This document shows positions 1 through 11,671 of a stretch of DNA of 64,000 bases, piece by piece. Both the position numbers and the translations under genes were made by a program. Every line of letters begins with the position of its first letter. Positions within the stretch are counted from its first letter, which is position 1. The notes under the pieces were generated by a model. The model searched no databases. It saw only the letters and a program-made list of their open reading frames with translations, and was not told where the DNA came from. The DNA lies in NCBI GenBank assembly GCA_947069175.1, contig CAMTDV010000002.1, positions 7,977,054 to 8,041,053 on the forward strand, given 5' to 3'. This stretch comes from Scalesia atractyloides. Taxonomy: Eukaryota; Streptophyta; Magnoliopsida; Asterales; Asteraceae.

Positions 1-429
1 TTTTTGTAGTTTTTATCTTTTTGTGTGTTTTTACTTTCAATCACACTCGTATGCTTTAAATAACTTGTGTTTGTTAATTAATTTCGATTGTCGGTATTGT
101 ACTTTTGGAGTTTTCCCTTTCGGTTGCTATACTGAGTGTCAATACTGTATCGATATCGTAACGGATTGAACGACTGGATTTCTGTCGCAACAGGCAGGAG
201 AAGTTTATTAGTTATTCAAACATTTTTTGTTATTGCAACAGTATATTGTGTATTATCATATGTGCATATTTAATGCCTATGAAAAATAGAAATAGACAAA
301 AAGTCCCAACTTTAGCTTGCACTGAAATTTTATGTTCTTTTAGTCAACATATTTTGATAACTATTGGCATGAACTTAATTTTTTTATTTATATTAAATAT
401 ATATGCTTTAATGCTTTTCTGCTTCCCAG

Positions 430-3400
430 ACTATTCCTAATTTATGTTGGGAGCTGGCTCAGCTACAAGATACATACATTCTGCAAGGTATGTCTTTAAT
501 TAAGGCTTTAATGTGCTTATAAAGTTTGATATATCTTTTTGAGTAAAATGCCATTTTCGTCTCTGAGGTTTGGCCAGTTTTGCGACTTTCGTTCAAAGAT
601 TTGTTTTTCCGCATCTGGATCCAAGAGGTTTGAAATCTTGCCATTTTCATCTGTTTCGTTATCTCCATTCATTTTTCTGTGTTAAGTCAGAGATATTTTC
701 GTCTTTTTTGTTAACTTAAATGGTAATTTGGTATTTTAAATACTTGTACATTAATACATTATGCTAAATGCTTGTACATAAAGTGAAAAGGACCGACTTA
801 CCCTTCAAGTTAAAAAATACGAAAATACTCGACTTAACGAAGAATAATGGATGGAGTTAATGAGCCGGATGAAAATGCAAAGTTTACAAACTTTTTGGAT
901 CCAATTGCGGAAAAACAAACCGTTGTACGAAAGTCGCAAAACTGGCCAAACCTCAGGGATGAAAATGACATTTTACGCTTATATTTTTTATGAAAGCTCT
1001 AACATGAATGCACGTCTCTTAAATTCAGGTGATTATGACTTAAAGGTCATGCGGCAAGAATATTATATTCAACGCCAGAAAACGGTATAGTTTTTAAACT
1101 TATACTATAAGCACTTAATATCCTAGTGTTAACAAACTGAATTCAAAGCAATATGAACATAAACACTATTATTCTACTAAACCCTTAAAAATGAACTAAT
1201 TCACGGTTTTTCTATATTTTTTTTTATTTGACAGTTCATAAGCCATCTGATTAACCAGCTTGCAAGGCATCAATTCCTGAAATTAGCATGCCAATTTGAA
1301 AAGAAGACAATGCTTGGAGCATTTTCATTACTCAAAGTTATTGAGTCGGAACTCCAAGGTTACCTATCGGCAACCAAAGGAAGAGTGGTATGCACACCAG
1401 TCAAATTAGTAAATTAAAGATAACTAAAAAGAAAACGGGTTGAAAGTTTTCCAAAGTGTATTCTCAATGTATAAAGCCTCTCCTACCCATTTTATTTTAA
1501 AATTATATTAATATCTTTTTATATGCATTTTTGGGAACTAGTTGTTTATTAAAAAAAAATAAAAAGCTGTAGAAATTGTTTCTGAGAAAATTCTGTTTTA
1601 ACATTAATGTTGTTTCCTATTACGTAGGGCCGTTGTCTGGCATTAATTGAAGCAGCATCAGATGTGCAAGAACAAGGAGCTGTTGATGATCGAGATACGT
1701 TTCTGCATGGTGTCAGAGATCTTCTAAGCATCCATTCAAGTAAATTAAACTCTTATTAATATTAATATTTTCAATTAATGAGGTCTAACCATTTTTTACA
1801 TATTACTTAGATACACAAGGGGGTTTGTCAACATATGTGTCAGCTCCAGGGCTGGTGCAGCAGATATCCAGCCTTCAGTCAGACCTCATGGTCCTACAAT
1901 CTGACTTGGATAATGCCCTTCCGGAAGATAGAAGCAGATGCATCAATGAGTTGTAAGTTATCACATGGGCTGCCAGGGTTACTGGTTTTTTAAAAACTTT
2001 ATTCTTTATATAAATAATAGAGTAAAATGCCATTTCGTTTAGCCAGTTTTGCGACTTCCGTCTAAAGGTTTATTTCTCCACATCTGGATCCAAAAGGTTT
2101 AAGTCTTGCCATTTTCATCTGGCTCGTTTTTCTACGTTAAGTCAGGGGTATTTTCGTCTTTTTTTGTTAACTTAAAGGGCAGTTCAGTCTTTTTTAGGGG
2201 TATTCGGTCTTTTTACGTAAAGTGAAAAAGACCAAATTGCCCTTTTAAGTTAATAAAAAAGACGAAAATACCCCTGACTTAACGAAGAAAAATAGATGGA
2301 GTTAACGAGACAAATGAAAATGGCTAGATTTGACGCGCAAAAACAAAACTTTTGATGAAAGTCACAAAACTAGCCATACCTCAGGGAGGGATGAAAATGA
2401 CATTTTACTCTTATTTATTTGTTAAATATGATTATAAAAAACTATATATATTATTTAAATAACAATCTGAATTATAGGGTGTATGTATGCGGACCCTTTG
2501 GGCTACGTAAAACATAACCCAAACGGAGTCGTTCATAAGTAAGCTGTACTTGAAGTTCATAGACTGAATCTTGTGTTTTCTCATTAAATATTATTTACAG
2601 GTGCACTCTTATCCAAAGTTTGCAACAGTTATTATTTGCATCGTCTACCACTGCTCAGCCAATTTTGACACCCCGGGTACATAATCCACCAAACCTTTTA
2701 CATATTTGTTTTTAGAGAAAAGCATTTAATTCTAATTTGCCTTTTTAAGCTTACAAAAAATTATGGGTATTCATTGTCTGGTTTGACCAGTCAAACAAAA
2801 CCGCTTTACTGTTTAAAACTACAAACCAAACCAGCTGGGTTGGGCACTTTTAGCGGTTTGGGTTGGTTGGACCGATCTTTTTTTTTCATTTCTTTTATTT
2901 TGTATTAAAATTTCTGAAACAATACATAAAACTTATTTGTAGATTCCAAAAATGTAAATAATTGTTAAACTAAAAGGGCTGACTTACTTCGGTTTGGGTG
3001 GTTCAATCGGTCTCAACGGTTTGTAAACAACCCAAACAAAACATCCATAGGACGGTGTTATTTTATAAATTAGAAATATTTCCTTCATCTTGTTGTTTCA
3101 GACTCTAATGAAAGAGCTAGACGAGATGGAAAAGATGAATGCCAAGTTGTCTGCCGCCGTCGAAGAAGTAACACACGAGCACAACAAGAAGAATGAGGTA
3201 ATTTTTGTGACAGGTCGGGTCGGGTCAGGCCGGGTTAACCAAAAACACCATTTTCTCTAAACTTTTATATGAATAACAACAAAATATATATTCTATAAAA
3301 ATTGATACTATGTTGGTGTGACAGATTGTGAAGCATCACTCACAAGAAATGGCACTTCAAAGACAGGTTTTTGTGGATTTTTTCTGCAATCCTGATCGTT

Positions 3401-3456
3401 TGAGAAATCAAGTGAGGGAACTAACTGCCAGAGTTAGGGCTTTGCAAGCATCATAA
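430..3456 (+). CDS. AUG3: HAUS augmin-like complex subunit 3, C-terminal exons (gene runs off the left edge)
   Basis: Augmin recruits gamma-tubulin to existing microtubules so that new ones branch in spindle and phragmoplast; AUG3 is a coiled-coil subunit. I assembled eight exons with GT/AG borders and consistent phase: 430-487, 1029-1084, 1235-1387, 1628-1739, 1811-1952, 2601-2676, 3102-3197, 3325-3456 (TAA). They read continuously and contain blocks I recognise from plant AUG3: ELAQLQDTYILQ, GDYDLKVMRQE, LLKVIESELQGYLSATKGRV, AASDVQEQGAVDDRD, STYVSAPG, LFASSTTAQPILTP and the C-terminal FVDFFCNPDRLRNQVREL. No stop or frameshift was seen, so the gene is probably functional. The N-terminal exons lie left of base 1; I found no convincing exon in 1-429. 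Introns 488-1028 and 1953-2600 each hold a foldback MITE. Identification is from memory of the family, not from a search. Confidence 0.93.
541..979. mobile_element. Foldback (long-TIR) MITE in an AUG3 intron
   Basis: The two arms, about 541-720 and 790-979, are inverted copies of each other. The outer end reads GAGTAAAATGCCATTTTCG and the distal end is its complement. The flanks TATCTTTTT (532-540) and TATATTTTT (about 980-988) match at 8 of 9 positions, as expected for a Mutator-type 9-bp target duplication. The element has no coding capacity; the ORF-like stretches in it are chance frames. A relative sits at 2020-2410 in another intron of the same gene. Confidence 0.75.
2020..2410. mobile_element. 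Foldback (long-TIR) MITE, second copy in AUG3
   Basis: Same family as the element at 541-979. The left arm starts GAGTAAAATGCCATTTCG, the right arm ends with its complement, and the centre holds the inverted pair around GTCAGGGGTATTTTCGTC (2143-2160) and its complement near 2262-2281. No clear 9-bp target duplication is visible. It lies wholly in intron 1953-2600 and leaves the splice sites intact. Confidence 0.75.
2773..3054. repeat. GGTTTGG/CCAAACC-rich inverted repeat, probably a degenerate MITE
   Basis: AUG3 intron 2677-3101 holds alternating GGTTTGG and CCAAACC blocks at 2780-2870 and 2985-3045 that can pair with each other. This looks like the ends of a non-autonomous hAT-like element. 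Borders and target duplication are not clear. Confidence 0.35.
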
Positions 3457-5152
3457 TATATATTATGTTTTTTTTATTAGCGGCAAGAAAAAAAATATAT
3501 ATTATGGTTTTCTACATGGGGTTTGTATGATTTACCAACAATTAACAATGTGTGATTTGATTTTTTTTAATGTTTATTATTTGATGCACAGTTATGTTTA
3601 AACGTTTACACCCCTGAAAAAGGATCAACAGTTAATAATATTACAGTATCTTTTATGGGATAAACATGTAAAAAGGTAAACATTGATCTAGTTTTTCTAT
3701 GTTTACTTCTCTGATTCACTGTTATGTCTATACATGACTGTTTACTATTTAGTGGTCACCGCATACTGACTTCTTACACAGTAAATTGGTCAGTCAACTC
3801 CTATTACAAACAGTAAATCACATACGGTTTTATCTAAGAATGTTAGATTATTTTATATATTAAACCATAAGATACTTATAAGATTTGATCCGTTAAAGTA
3901 AAAGTTGATATCTTAAAAAATTAACAACCTTTTTTGCACAAACAAATCTAGTAACATCTTAGTATATTAAAATCTTTAACTTTGTCAAAAGTAGGTTATA
4001 ATTTTGATGAACCAAAGTCTTTTAACATTGACTAAAATACATGTGTGTGATTTTTTTTTTCAAAAATAACGAGCTATACTAAAAAATCCATATAAGACGG
4101 ATTCATTTTGGTTAAACACTTTTGTTTGTTGGTTCACTGAATTCGCTAAAATAATATAACAAATCAAACGCTAAAATAATATAACAAGTCAAACTGAATC
4201 TACAAAAATCCTATGGTGGTTCAAAACATGTTACTGTTAAAAATTTGTTAACCACAATCATTGTCGTCTTTGTCACCCTCTCGTAACCACCGTCACATAG
4301 TTTATCTCAATCGTGTTTTTATCCGTTATCCAGCCCTATCTGCTCATTTACACCTTTACATAGATTAATTGTTTTCAATCCTGTAATACTCCGAACCTTG
4401 AGTATAATGATTATAAACATAAGAAATATGTGATTTATATTTCATATATTGTCAAACGAGTATGATGACCATTTAAAGTATGAGATATCTAGATGAGTTT
4501 TTGTATTATAAGATATCGAATGATAATAATAATAATAATAAAATATATTTGCTCTGTTTTTAATGGAACTTAGGTCAAAATGGGCTCGTCCCAACAATAT
4601 ATCCGTAATTTTATTATGCTATATTTTAGGAATTATAAGAGAAAAAAATGGAGACATAAATTTTCATTTGAAGGTACAAAACTGGGAAAGCTCTAGTAAA
4701 AAGAGAATCTTAAACCTTCAATACCTCTTTGGTTGTAATTAATAGTCATTTGGAGCACGAGTAGAATAGACTGCACATCAAATTGTCGTGGTAGTTTTCA
4801 GGTATATTCTTGTTTAAGTTTTTGTGTAGTTAATTAATTAATTAATATTATCGGACGTTAGGGTTATTGTCAGAAGAGGATGTTGGGTAGCCTAACTTAG
4901 TTACGCATGGAGTGATCATCATATGCTCAAACAAGGCAATGTTAACCATTATCAACCTAAAAATAACTAGTTAATTGTACCATTACCTAACTTAGAATTA
5001 CATAAACTGTATCAGGACTTTGAGATATTATTTGATTGTGTTAGCAATTGTTAAACACGTGAGTTCTAATGTTTAATATGATACAAGAATGTTGTTAATT
5101 TGCAATTATTGGTAGGAGGTATATTAGGATTCTTATATGCTTAATATGATGT
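3457..5152. other. Gene-free AT-rich DNA downstream of AUG3
   Basis: No coding region is supported. The first few hundred bases should include the AUG3 3' UTR. Visible are a short ATT/TAA microsatellite at about 4520-4541 and a TTAA run at about 4832-4848. Confidence 0.6.
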
Positions 5153-5160
5153 GTCAAAAC

Positions 5161-5675
5161 TAGGCTGTTAATTGTGTCGGGTTAGCGGGTTGAAATGTTC
5201 AACCTGAACCCGACCCATATTATTATTTGGGTTAAAGATTTCAACCCTAACCCGACCCATATAAATTTGGGTCAACTCAAACCCGATCGTTCAACCCATA
5301 TTTTTAAATTAGTCATATAAGTTGACGATTTATAAACGAGTTGTTACGTTTTAAGCGGGTTATCAATAACATGTTTAATGATGAGTATGAGTGTGACAAA
5401 TATATAAGATAATGTATCAAAATTAACATTATTATAACTAACCATGTAAAATAGAAATAGAAAAAACAAAAATATAAAAAAAAAGTTTTAAATATTTAAA
5501 CGGGTTAATGGATCATCCCTTTTTTACACGTGTCAACCCGAACCCAACCCATTTTCAATAGGGGTCAACCCAAACCCGATCCATTTTTTTAACGGGTCGT
5601 GTTAGTCGACCAAAACCTGTTTTTTTTTTCATTTCGGATCGGATTGACGGGTCGTGTCAAGAATTGCAGCCCCTA
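5161..5675. mobile_element. hAT-type MITE
   Basis: A 515-bp element full of GGGTTGACCC-like motifs. Its ends are imperfect inverted repeats (left TAGGCTGTTAATTGTGTCGG; right, read inward, TAGGGGCTGCAATTCTTGAC). It is flanked by GTCAAAAC (5153-5160) and GTCAAAAT (5676-5683), a 7-of-8 match to the 8-bp duplication expected for hAT elements. No ORF. Confidence 0.7.
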
Positions 5676-5683
5676 GTCAAAAT

Positions 5684-7455
5684 TGACCAAAAAAAGGATG
5701 GGGTTCCTCGTATGCATCACGGCTCTAGACCCAGTGATGGTGGTTGTGGAAAGGTCATGGTTGACATGTGTTTCCCTTATCCAAAATGTCATAACTCATA
5801 TTACATGCAGGTCAATTGTATTTCCTAAACTGTATAACATTAGCTCATCAACTTATAGTTAATATCGTTTTAGGTATACATGTTACAGATAATAAGTGAG
5901 AAAGTTTTATGAAAGAAAGAGAAGACAATGAAATCGGAAGACTTGTGTTTAATATCAATATTGTAAATAGCACTATAATGTACATAGATTATTATAAGTT
6001 CAATGAAAATTTAGTTTGCTTTTTAGTGTAAGTGTAGTAGTTGTGTATGATCGCCTTATTTGAGTAAGGTGTCACAAATCCAAACAAGAGAGAAAGATAT
6101 CATATGTTTACATTTTCATAGAATGTTAGAAAGTTTATTGGAATGGACACACATCTTTCAATTCAAGCTTCTTTCCTTTTTTACATGTGCACCACCAATA
6201 AAGTAAACACTCCCACCACATTTTCATCTTCTTTTCCCTTTTTCCCTTCTTTTGTTTTTTTTTTCCATAAAGACCGAAATCCCTTTTCATGTTTGTCTCA
6301 CTCATAATATTGTTACCTACACAAAGCTTTTGTATCTTGTAAGCAATCTGCCTTATTTTTAACTCTTGTGACTTGTGAAAAAGCAAAAAGGTGATGCTTC
6401 ATCAAGCTTATTTTATTTCAAGAAGGGTCCCGTATATATCACAACCAATAATGTTTAAACAGTATTTTCAATTCACAATTGTTTCAATATAAGACCGAGT
6501 TTCAAAATATAAGATTGATCAAATAACTCATTACAACGGTAGATTAGATGTGTTACGATAATGTATTTTACAAATTCTTCATTTAATACAACACATTTAT
6601 TATTTTAATACTAAATGAAGAATTCGTAAAATATAAATACATTATTGTTACCTAGATCACATCTAATCTACAATTAATGAACGTGCTAAGTCGTGTTTCA
6701 TCAAGGGTACTCGTAATGAACATGCTAAGTCGTATTACATCACCATTACTCGCTTATCGTTAACGTCACAATGTCTCCCTCCCGAGTCGTTGTCCATATC
6801 GACTTTGGACAAACCAAAAATTGATATTACAAGAAGTGTTTCATAATCTTTAATATATATAGGTGTATTTTGGCAAACATACAATACACTTTATTGATAA
6901 TATACAATTTTATATATTGGTACTATAAGGCAACATAAATTTACAAGTAGGTCATACCCAAGTCACTTTCAAATAAAGGGTGACTAGTGGTATTATCAGA
7001 GCCTACAGAACAAAGGCTTTCTTTCCTGGTTGGTGTTTAGGGCATGCATCAGAACCTTTCATAATTATAGCAACAAACCATCACTCACTATCAAAATTCC
7101 ACTTTCTTTTACCCTTTTTCCCATTCCTTAATATTTTTCAACAAATATAAAATAAATCAAAATCTTTATATTGAATCATACCCCATTCATTCAACTATTC
7201 AAGTCACATTCAATCATTCAAAATAGTAAAAAGATAAAAATGGCCCAAAACTCAATTCTTGAAATCATATCAAGTGAAATACAAAAGTGGATTACACCAA
7301 ATACAACAAACCATAAGAGTCCTAATCTTCACTTCATACATCTTCCTCATTGGCAACTTCATCTTTATGGGCCATTTCACCAACTTTTACATATATTGGT
7401 GTATATATATAATCATAAACCCTACTCTTTATCTAACCTTAGTTCTTCAAACACC
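5684..7455. other. Intergenic DNA and 3' flank of the NOI gene
   Basis: AT-rich, with no credible coding region. An approximate inverted repeat at about 6545-6680 (AGATTAGATGTGTTACGATAATG against CATTATTGTTACCTAGATCAC) may be a small MITE. About 7100-7455 probably holds the 3' UTR of the minus-strand gene that ends at 7456. Plus-strand frames in 7171-7555 are antisense to that gene's last exon and UTR. Confidence 0.5.
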
Positions 7456-8576
7456 TCACATAACACAACCTGGTTGCATGCACATTGAAAACAACCCCCA
7501 CCTTTTGCTCCTCTGCATAAAAAGACACTTTCAACCTTTGAACTTTAATCCCTAAAGAATCTTGCTTTCTTTTATCAAATAAATTAGCCATCATTTTTTA
7601 ACAACAAATCATATTAAAAAAACAACACTACTAACAAATCATATTAAAAAATTAACACTACTAGCAAGAAACTAAACTAGAGCATAAAAGTTCATTAAAC
7701 TATTAATAAGCTAGAATCTTTTTATTCTATGAAATAAATTAATGTTTTCTTCTATTAAGTAAATTAATCTTTATTAAAGAAACTAGTTAATAATTATGAA
7801 ATTAATTAGTGTTTTCTTCTATGAAGTAAATTAATCTTTATTAAAGAAATAATTATTAATTATGAGATTTGACGCCTATCATTAAAAAAATATTTAAAAA
7901 AAGTTAAAAATTTATGAGATTTGACTTTGTGAACCGTGTTGACTTAAAAAATACTTTGACTGTGGGGTCCACAAACTCATGTTAAACGTCGACAAAAACT
8001 AGATTACGTGAATTACGGAGATTCACGTGTCAGAAAAACCTCAAAAACCGTGAACAAACAAAAAATTTAAAATTATCAAAACTCAAAAAAAAAAAAAAAA
8101 ACTACAAAAAAGAAACCATACATACCCTTCTCGGCGGTGCACGGAGGAGCTCCGGCGAGATCTTATACAAATCCTCATCAACCGCTTTCTTCTTTTTAAA
8201 AACTTCCGGCACCGGATCTTCATTCCCACCATACACAAACTCATAATCATATTCACAAACCACTTTCTTGGACCCTCTCACCGGGCCTTTTCTCCGGTCC
8301 ACTCTCCGGCGAGGAACCACGATCATCGCCGGAGTTACAGCATTGTTGTTGTAGAGATCTCCGGCGACGTAGCCGTAGCCGATGAAGCCGGCTTGTCTAG
8401 CAGACTCAAAGCATTCAGTGAATGGAAGATGATTGTTGCAATCCCAGCTGCCAAATGGTGGTATATGATTACCTCTGAATTCCTGTAAAAAGTTTGAAAC
8501 ATGTTAAGTGTAATGTTAGGGGGTGGTTTTAACATAAAGGGAAAGTTGAAGGGGGTAAAGTGAAACTTACATCCAT
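7456..8576 (-). CDS. NOI / RIN4-like protein (AvrRpt-cleavage-domain family), 139 aa, three exons
   Basis: Coding exons on the minus strand: 8576-8571 (only ATG GAT), 8482-8126 and 7512-7456 (stop TGA), with GT/AG borders and phase 0 throughout. The N-terminus carries PPFGSWDCNN, the family's PxFGxW core recognised by the AvrRpt2 protease in RIN4. Next come ECFESARQAGFIGYGYVAGD, MIVVPRRR and VDEDLYKISPELL, shared with small plant RIN4-family proteins. The last exon encodes a short basic/cysteine tail, RSKRWGLFSMCMQPGC, resembling the palmitoylated C-termini that tether RIN4/NOI proteins to the plasma membrane. If intron 2 is retained the frame ends nine codons later at 8102; the GTATGT donor and the matching tail exon make splicing more likely. 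A role in immune or exocytic signalling is inferred from the family. Confidence 0.8.
7513..8125 (-). other. Intron 2 of the NOI gene, with internal duplications
   Basis: A 613-bp intron between donor GTATGT (8125 down) and acceptor TATGCAG (ending 7513). It holds two direct duplications: AACAAATCATATTAAAAAA-type repeats at about 7603-7665, and two about 65-bp copies with TTTTCTTCTAT and AAGTAAATTAATCTTTATT at about 7740-7860. Confidence 0.65.
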
Positions 8577-8640
8577 TGTTGATTTGTTTTGTTTCTAGTT
8601 GTGGTGATAGAATGAGAGTGAGAGTGTGGTGTGGACATTT

Positions 8641-8650
8641 GTTTATATAG
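8641..8650 (-). promoter_or_regulatory. TATA box of the NOI gene
   Basis: On the minus strand CTATATAAAC lies about 65 bp upstream of the ATG at 8576, leaving room for a short 5' UTR. The region beyond it (8697-8711) has a run of G on the plus strand, read as C on the gene strand. Confidence 0.6.
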
Positions 8651-8964
8651 GCAAAGGTGGAATGTGGTTTTGGAGATGGAAAGTGGTAAAAGTCAAGGGG
8701 GGGGGGGGGGGTTTTGTGCATTGTGCATTGGGAGTTGTACATGTGGGGTAAAATGGTAAATGGACAATGAACATAGAAGCTAAGGTATGGTGATAGGGAA
8801 TGGGGGGTATCCAGAGAATGTGTAAAGTAGGCTTGTGGTGTAAGAATCCAAAGGTCAAACACACTGTTCAGGAAAGAAATATGTGTTTCTTGCTAATAAT
8901 AAATTGGATTATCATGTTTCAAAAAATGTAATGGAAAATGTAACAAGATTATTAAGGGTAAGTA
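8651..8964. other. Upstream region of the NOI gene
   Basis: No gene. It contains a poly-G tract (about 8697-8711) and purine-skewed sequence. The long minus-strand frames across it are low-complexity Pro/Thr/His readings of that skew. Confidence 0.5.
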
Positions 8965-9552
8965 GAAAACCAAAATAAGTTAACCATAACTGAAATAACT
9001 GAAGAAATTGAACTTAAGCAAAAACTGATGGTTCAGTTTTCCTAATTTTTAATAACCGAAATTTTTGGTTCGGTTTTCAAATAACCGAAAAAACCAAACC
9101 GAACCCATAACTTATAATACTAGGCCCGATTCATATATTTTTATGTTTAAGTTTAAATGTTTATTCCATGCTAATAGAAATTATTAATTTTATTCTTGAA
9201 TGCTAAGTATTTATAATAAAAACATTAACATTTTATTTATAATAGAAATGATTACTCTATTGTCTAAAAAAATAACAAAATTTAATATAAAATTAAATGC
9301 TCTTCAAAGTATTATAAAGACAATGTCTTAGTAAAAACTTTGAAGAAACATAAAAATATATTAGAATGTTGGGTGTATATGAACAATATTGGTTAAAAAT
9401 ATTAAATATAATAACTTAAACATAAACATCCAATAAAATTTCTTAACTTTTGGATTATACTTTCTATTTTTGAATCTTACGTAATTTTGTTTCAAAAAAC
9501 GGAAAAACCAAAAAACTAAACCGAACCGCTGCTATAACCGAAAAATAAGTCA
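8965..9552. repeat. AACCGAA/TTCGGTT inverted-repeat element, degenerate
   Basis: ATAACCGAAA and TTCGGTTTTC motifs cluster at 9040-9110 and again, inverted, at 9495-9550, around an AT-rich core. The layout resembles the ends of an old hAT-like MITE. I could not fix borders or a target duplication. Confidence 0.35.
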
Positions 9553-9716
9553 AAAGTTGTGAGTGATGTGATGCAAATCGAAAGTTTAGATTGTTATCGA
9601 CTAATTTATGAAAGTTTGGGTTATTTAAATTAAGTGTTCCAAAAAGTAAATATAAAAGAGTAAATTGCGTAATGTCTTAAATTCAAAATAAATATATCAA
9701 ATCATGAAAAGAATAA

Positions 9717-9853
9717 ATACACTCTCGGCTTTTTGTCAATGACTACTATAAACATAAACACTAATGTAAACTCTCGGCTTTTTGTCAATTACAACTATAA
9801 CCATAAACGCTAATGTAAAATAACTATAAACATAAACGCTAATGTAAAATATA
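9717..9853. repeat. Short tandem repeat, about 55-bp unit
   Basis: CTCTCGGCTTTTTGTCAATKACWACTATAAMCATAAACRCTAATGTAAA occurs twice, followed by a partial third copy (ACTATAAACATAAACGCTAATGTAAA). Non-coding. Confidence 0.65.
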
Positions 9854-10564
9854 ATAAAAATAGATATGTTTCTGTTTTCCTTTTCCATTAAACAACATTG
9901 ACCTTAACATTAATGTTTTCTCATTGTTTCTTCAAATCAACATAAAAATTTCATCTTTCTCTACTCCAAAGGTACGAGGGGACCATTGATGACCTCATTA
10001 GTCTAACGAACCATTTTAGTATACCACATTTAATTACTCTGATATTGACTTGAAAAGCAAAAAAGATAGTATGTACCTAATAAAAAAATAGTTCATAATA
10101 ATTATTATTATTTAATATAAAGTTAAAACTGTCATAGGGTGGAGAAACTGGAAAAGGTGTGTAGAAGCATTTAACCAAGTGAGAGTGACAATTCAATAAA
10201 TTGATTTTAGTTCAAACAAAAAAACACAACATCACACAGGCTTTTTTCTAGAGCTTACTGCATACCTTGCTATAAATTCTCATTTAATTCTATTTAAAGA
10301 TAATAAATAAACCAAATATAACAAAAACATGCTTTAACATGTTGAGAGTGTAAAGTTACATGTATATAATGCTTTGGTGGACGGTGGTGGTAGGTGGTGG
10401 ACGGTGGTGATGGACTGTGGTGGGTGGTTGACTGTAAAGATCGATGCATGTCAATAGATAGGGTCCAATGCATATCTATAAGTTTTAGATCAACCCAACC
10501 CAAGCTATGCAGAAATACCAATTTCAAAGACTTGATAAGTACGTAACCATATTGCACTAACCGT
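9854..10564. other. Gene-free region with a GGT/GGA-rich patch
   Basis: AT-rich, with no supported gene. At about 10375-10435 there is an imperfect GGTGGACGGTGGTGG repeat tract. Confidence 0.5.
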
Positions 10565-10670
10565 TAGGGTTGGCTCATTTTCAAAGATTTCAAGGATTCA
10601 ATACCATCATAATCATCTCTTTTCATAATTATATCGTCCACGTAAAGACAAAAGAATGTGTCCTACACCC
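10565..10670 (-). pseudogene. Remnant of a Ty1/copia reverse transcriptase
   Basis: Read on the minus strand, about 10650-10590 encodes CLYVDDII followed by a D/E-rich stretch and GIESLKSL. This matches the catalytic YVDD motif and the following segment of Copia RTs. Stops occur on both sides and no LTRs or other domains are visible, so it is a short relic. Confidence 0.45.
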
Positions 10671-11296
10671 ATACATCGAAAAGTAATGCCAAATCATGAG
10701 TGTTATGGAAAATAGGTTATGATTATGAGCAATGTTACGCTAACGTGTTGAGAGTTGCTAAAATTGCGGGAGGTGGTTGTGTACAATGATGGGACTAGGT
10801 TGTTTTGGTGATTGTGTTTAATTTTAATAAAATCATAGTAAGTTTGTGGGGTGTGGTTTAAATCCCCTAAGGGTTTTATAGTGAGAGACTTTATCGTTAA
10901 CTTGCAAGGAATGGTTTATAGCCCCTTTAAAGCCCCCTATTAAACAAAATACAATAAACAAAAATAAAGAGAAAGAAATTGATTGGTTGAAAACAATGGG
11001 TCCTACCTGCAGTTGCTATTAGCGCTCGTTAGTAGGATGAACCCCTCTCAATGATGCGCCCAAGGGGTGGATATGGGGCGCTAAAGAGCGTTATTCTTGC
11101 TAATTTGGCTAGGGACGGTATGCCACACCCCTGGCCTAATAACAATATTCTTCCCGTTATTTTAAATGTAGGAATTGTTCGAAATCTACACATAGGTACC
11201 ATATAAGCACTAAATTTCATATTATCGGTACAAGAAGTTCATCAATTCAAAGAATTTGACATTATCCAAGAAGTTCATCAACTCAAAAGTATTTAT
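10671..11296. other. Gene-free region of unassigned repeat-like sequence
   Basis: No coding region supported. The GC-richer patch at 11030-11140 (around GGGGCGCTAAAGAGCG) looks like TE-derived sequence, but I could not define ends. Confidence 0.4.
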
Positions 11297-11305
11297 AATA
11301 ATTTT

Positions 11306-11662
11306 GAGTAAATTGCACAAAACATCCTTTATGTTTCCTCAAACTTGCAGGTTCCAGCCTTAATGTTTAAAAGTTGCTAAAAACAACCTTTAAGTTTATT
11401 TTTGTTGCGGGTTCAATCCTTTACAGCTAACCACGTTATTTTCTTCAGTTAAGTTCCCTCACATGATCAACCAAAATGACGAATATACCCTCACATGTTA
11501 TGCATGTGAGAGAACTTAACTGAAGAAAATAACGTGGTTAGCTGTAAAGGATTGAACCCGCAACAAAAATAAACTTAAAGGCTGTTTTTAGCAACTTTTA
11601 AACATTAAGCCTGGAACCTGCAAGTTTGAGGAAACATAAAGGATGTTTTGTGCAATTTACTC
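11306..11662. mobile_element. Foldback MITE with perfect 9-bp target duplication
   Basis: 357 bp, almost entirely two inverted arms: GAGTAAATTGCACAAAACAT at 11306 and its complement ending at 11662. Flanks are AATAATTTT at 11297-11305 and 11663-11671, an exact 9-bp duplication as made by Mutator-type transposases. The same family forms the ends of the gene-carrying element at 59941-60746. Confidence 0.9.
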
Positions 11663-11671
11663 AATAATTTT

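Noticed and set aside
7171..7555. Two overlapping plus-strand ORFs of about 100 aa.
   Set aside because: They are antisense to the last exon and 3' region of the minus-strand NOI gene and show no family motif.
8335..8864. Minus-strand Pro/His/Thr-rich ORFs of 175 and 73 aa upstream of and overlapping the NOI exon.
   Set aside because: Wrong frame relative to the supported NOI exons; composition comes from promoter skew and the poly-G tract.
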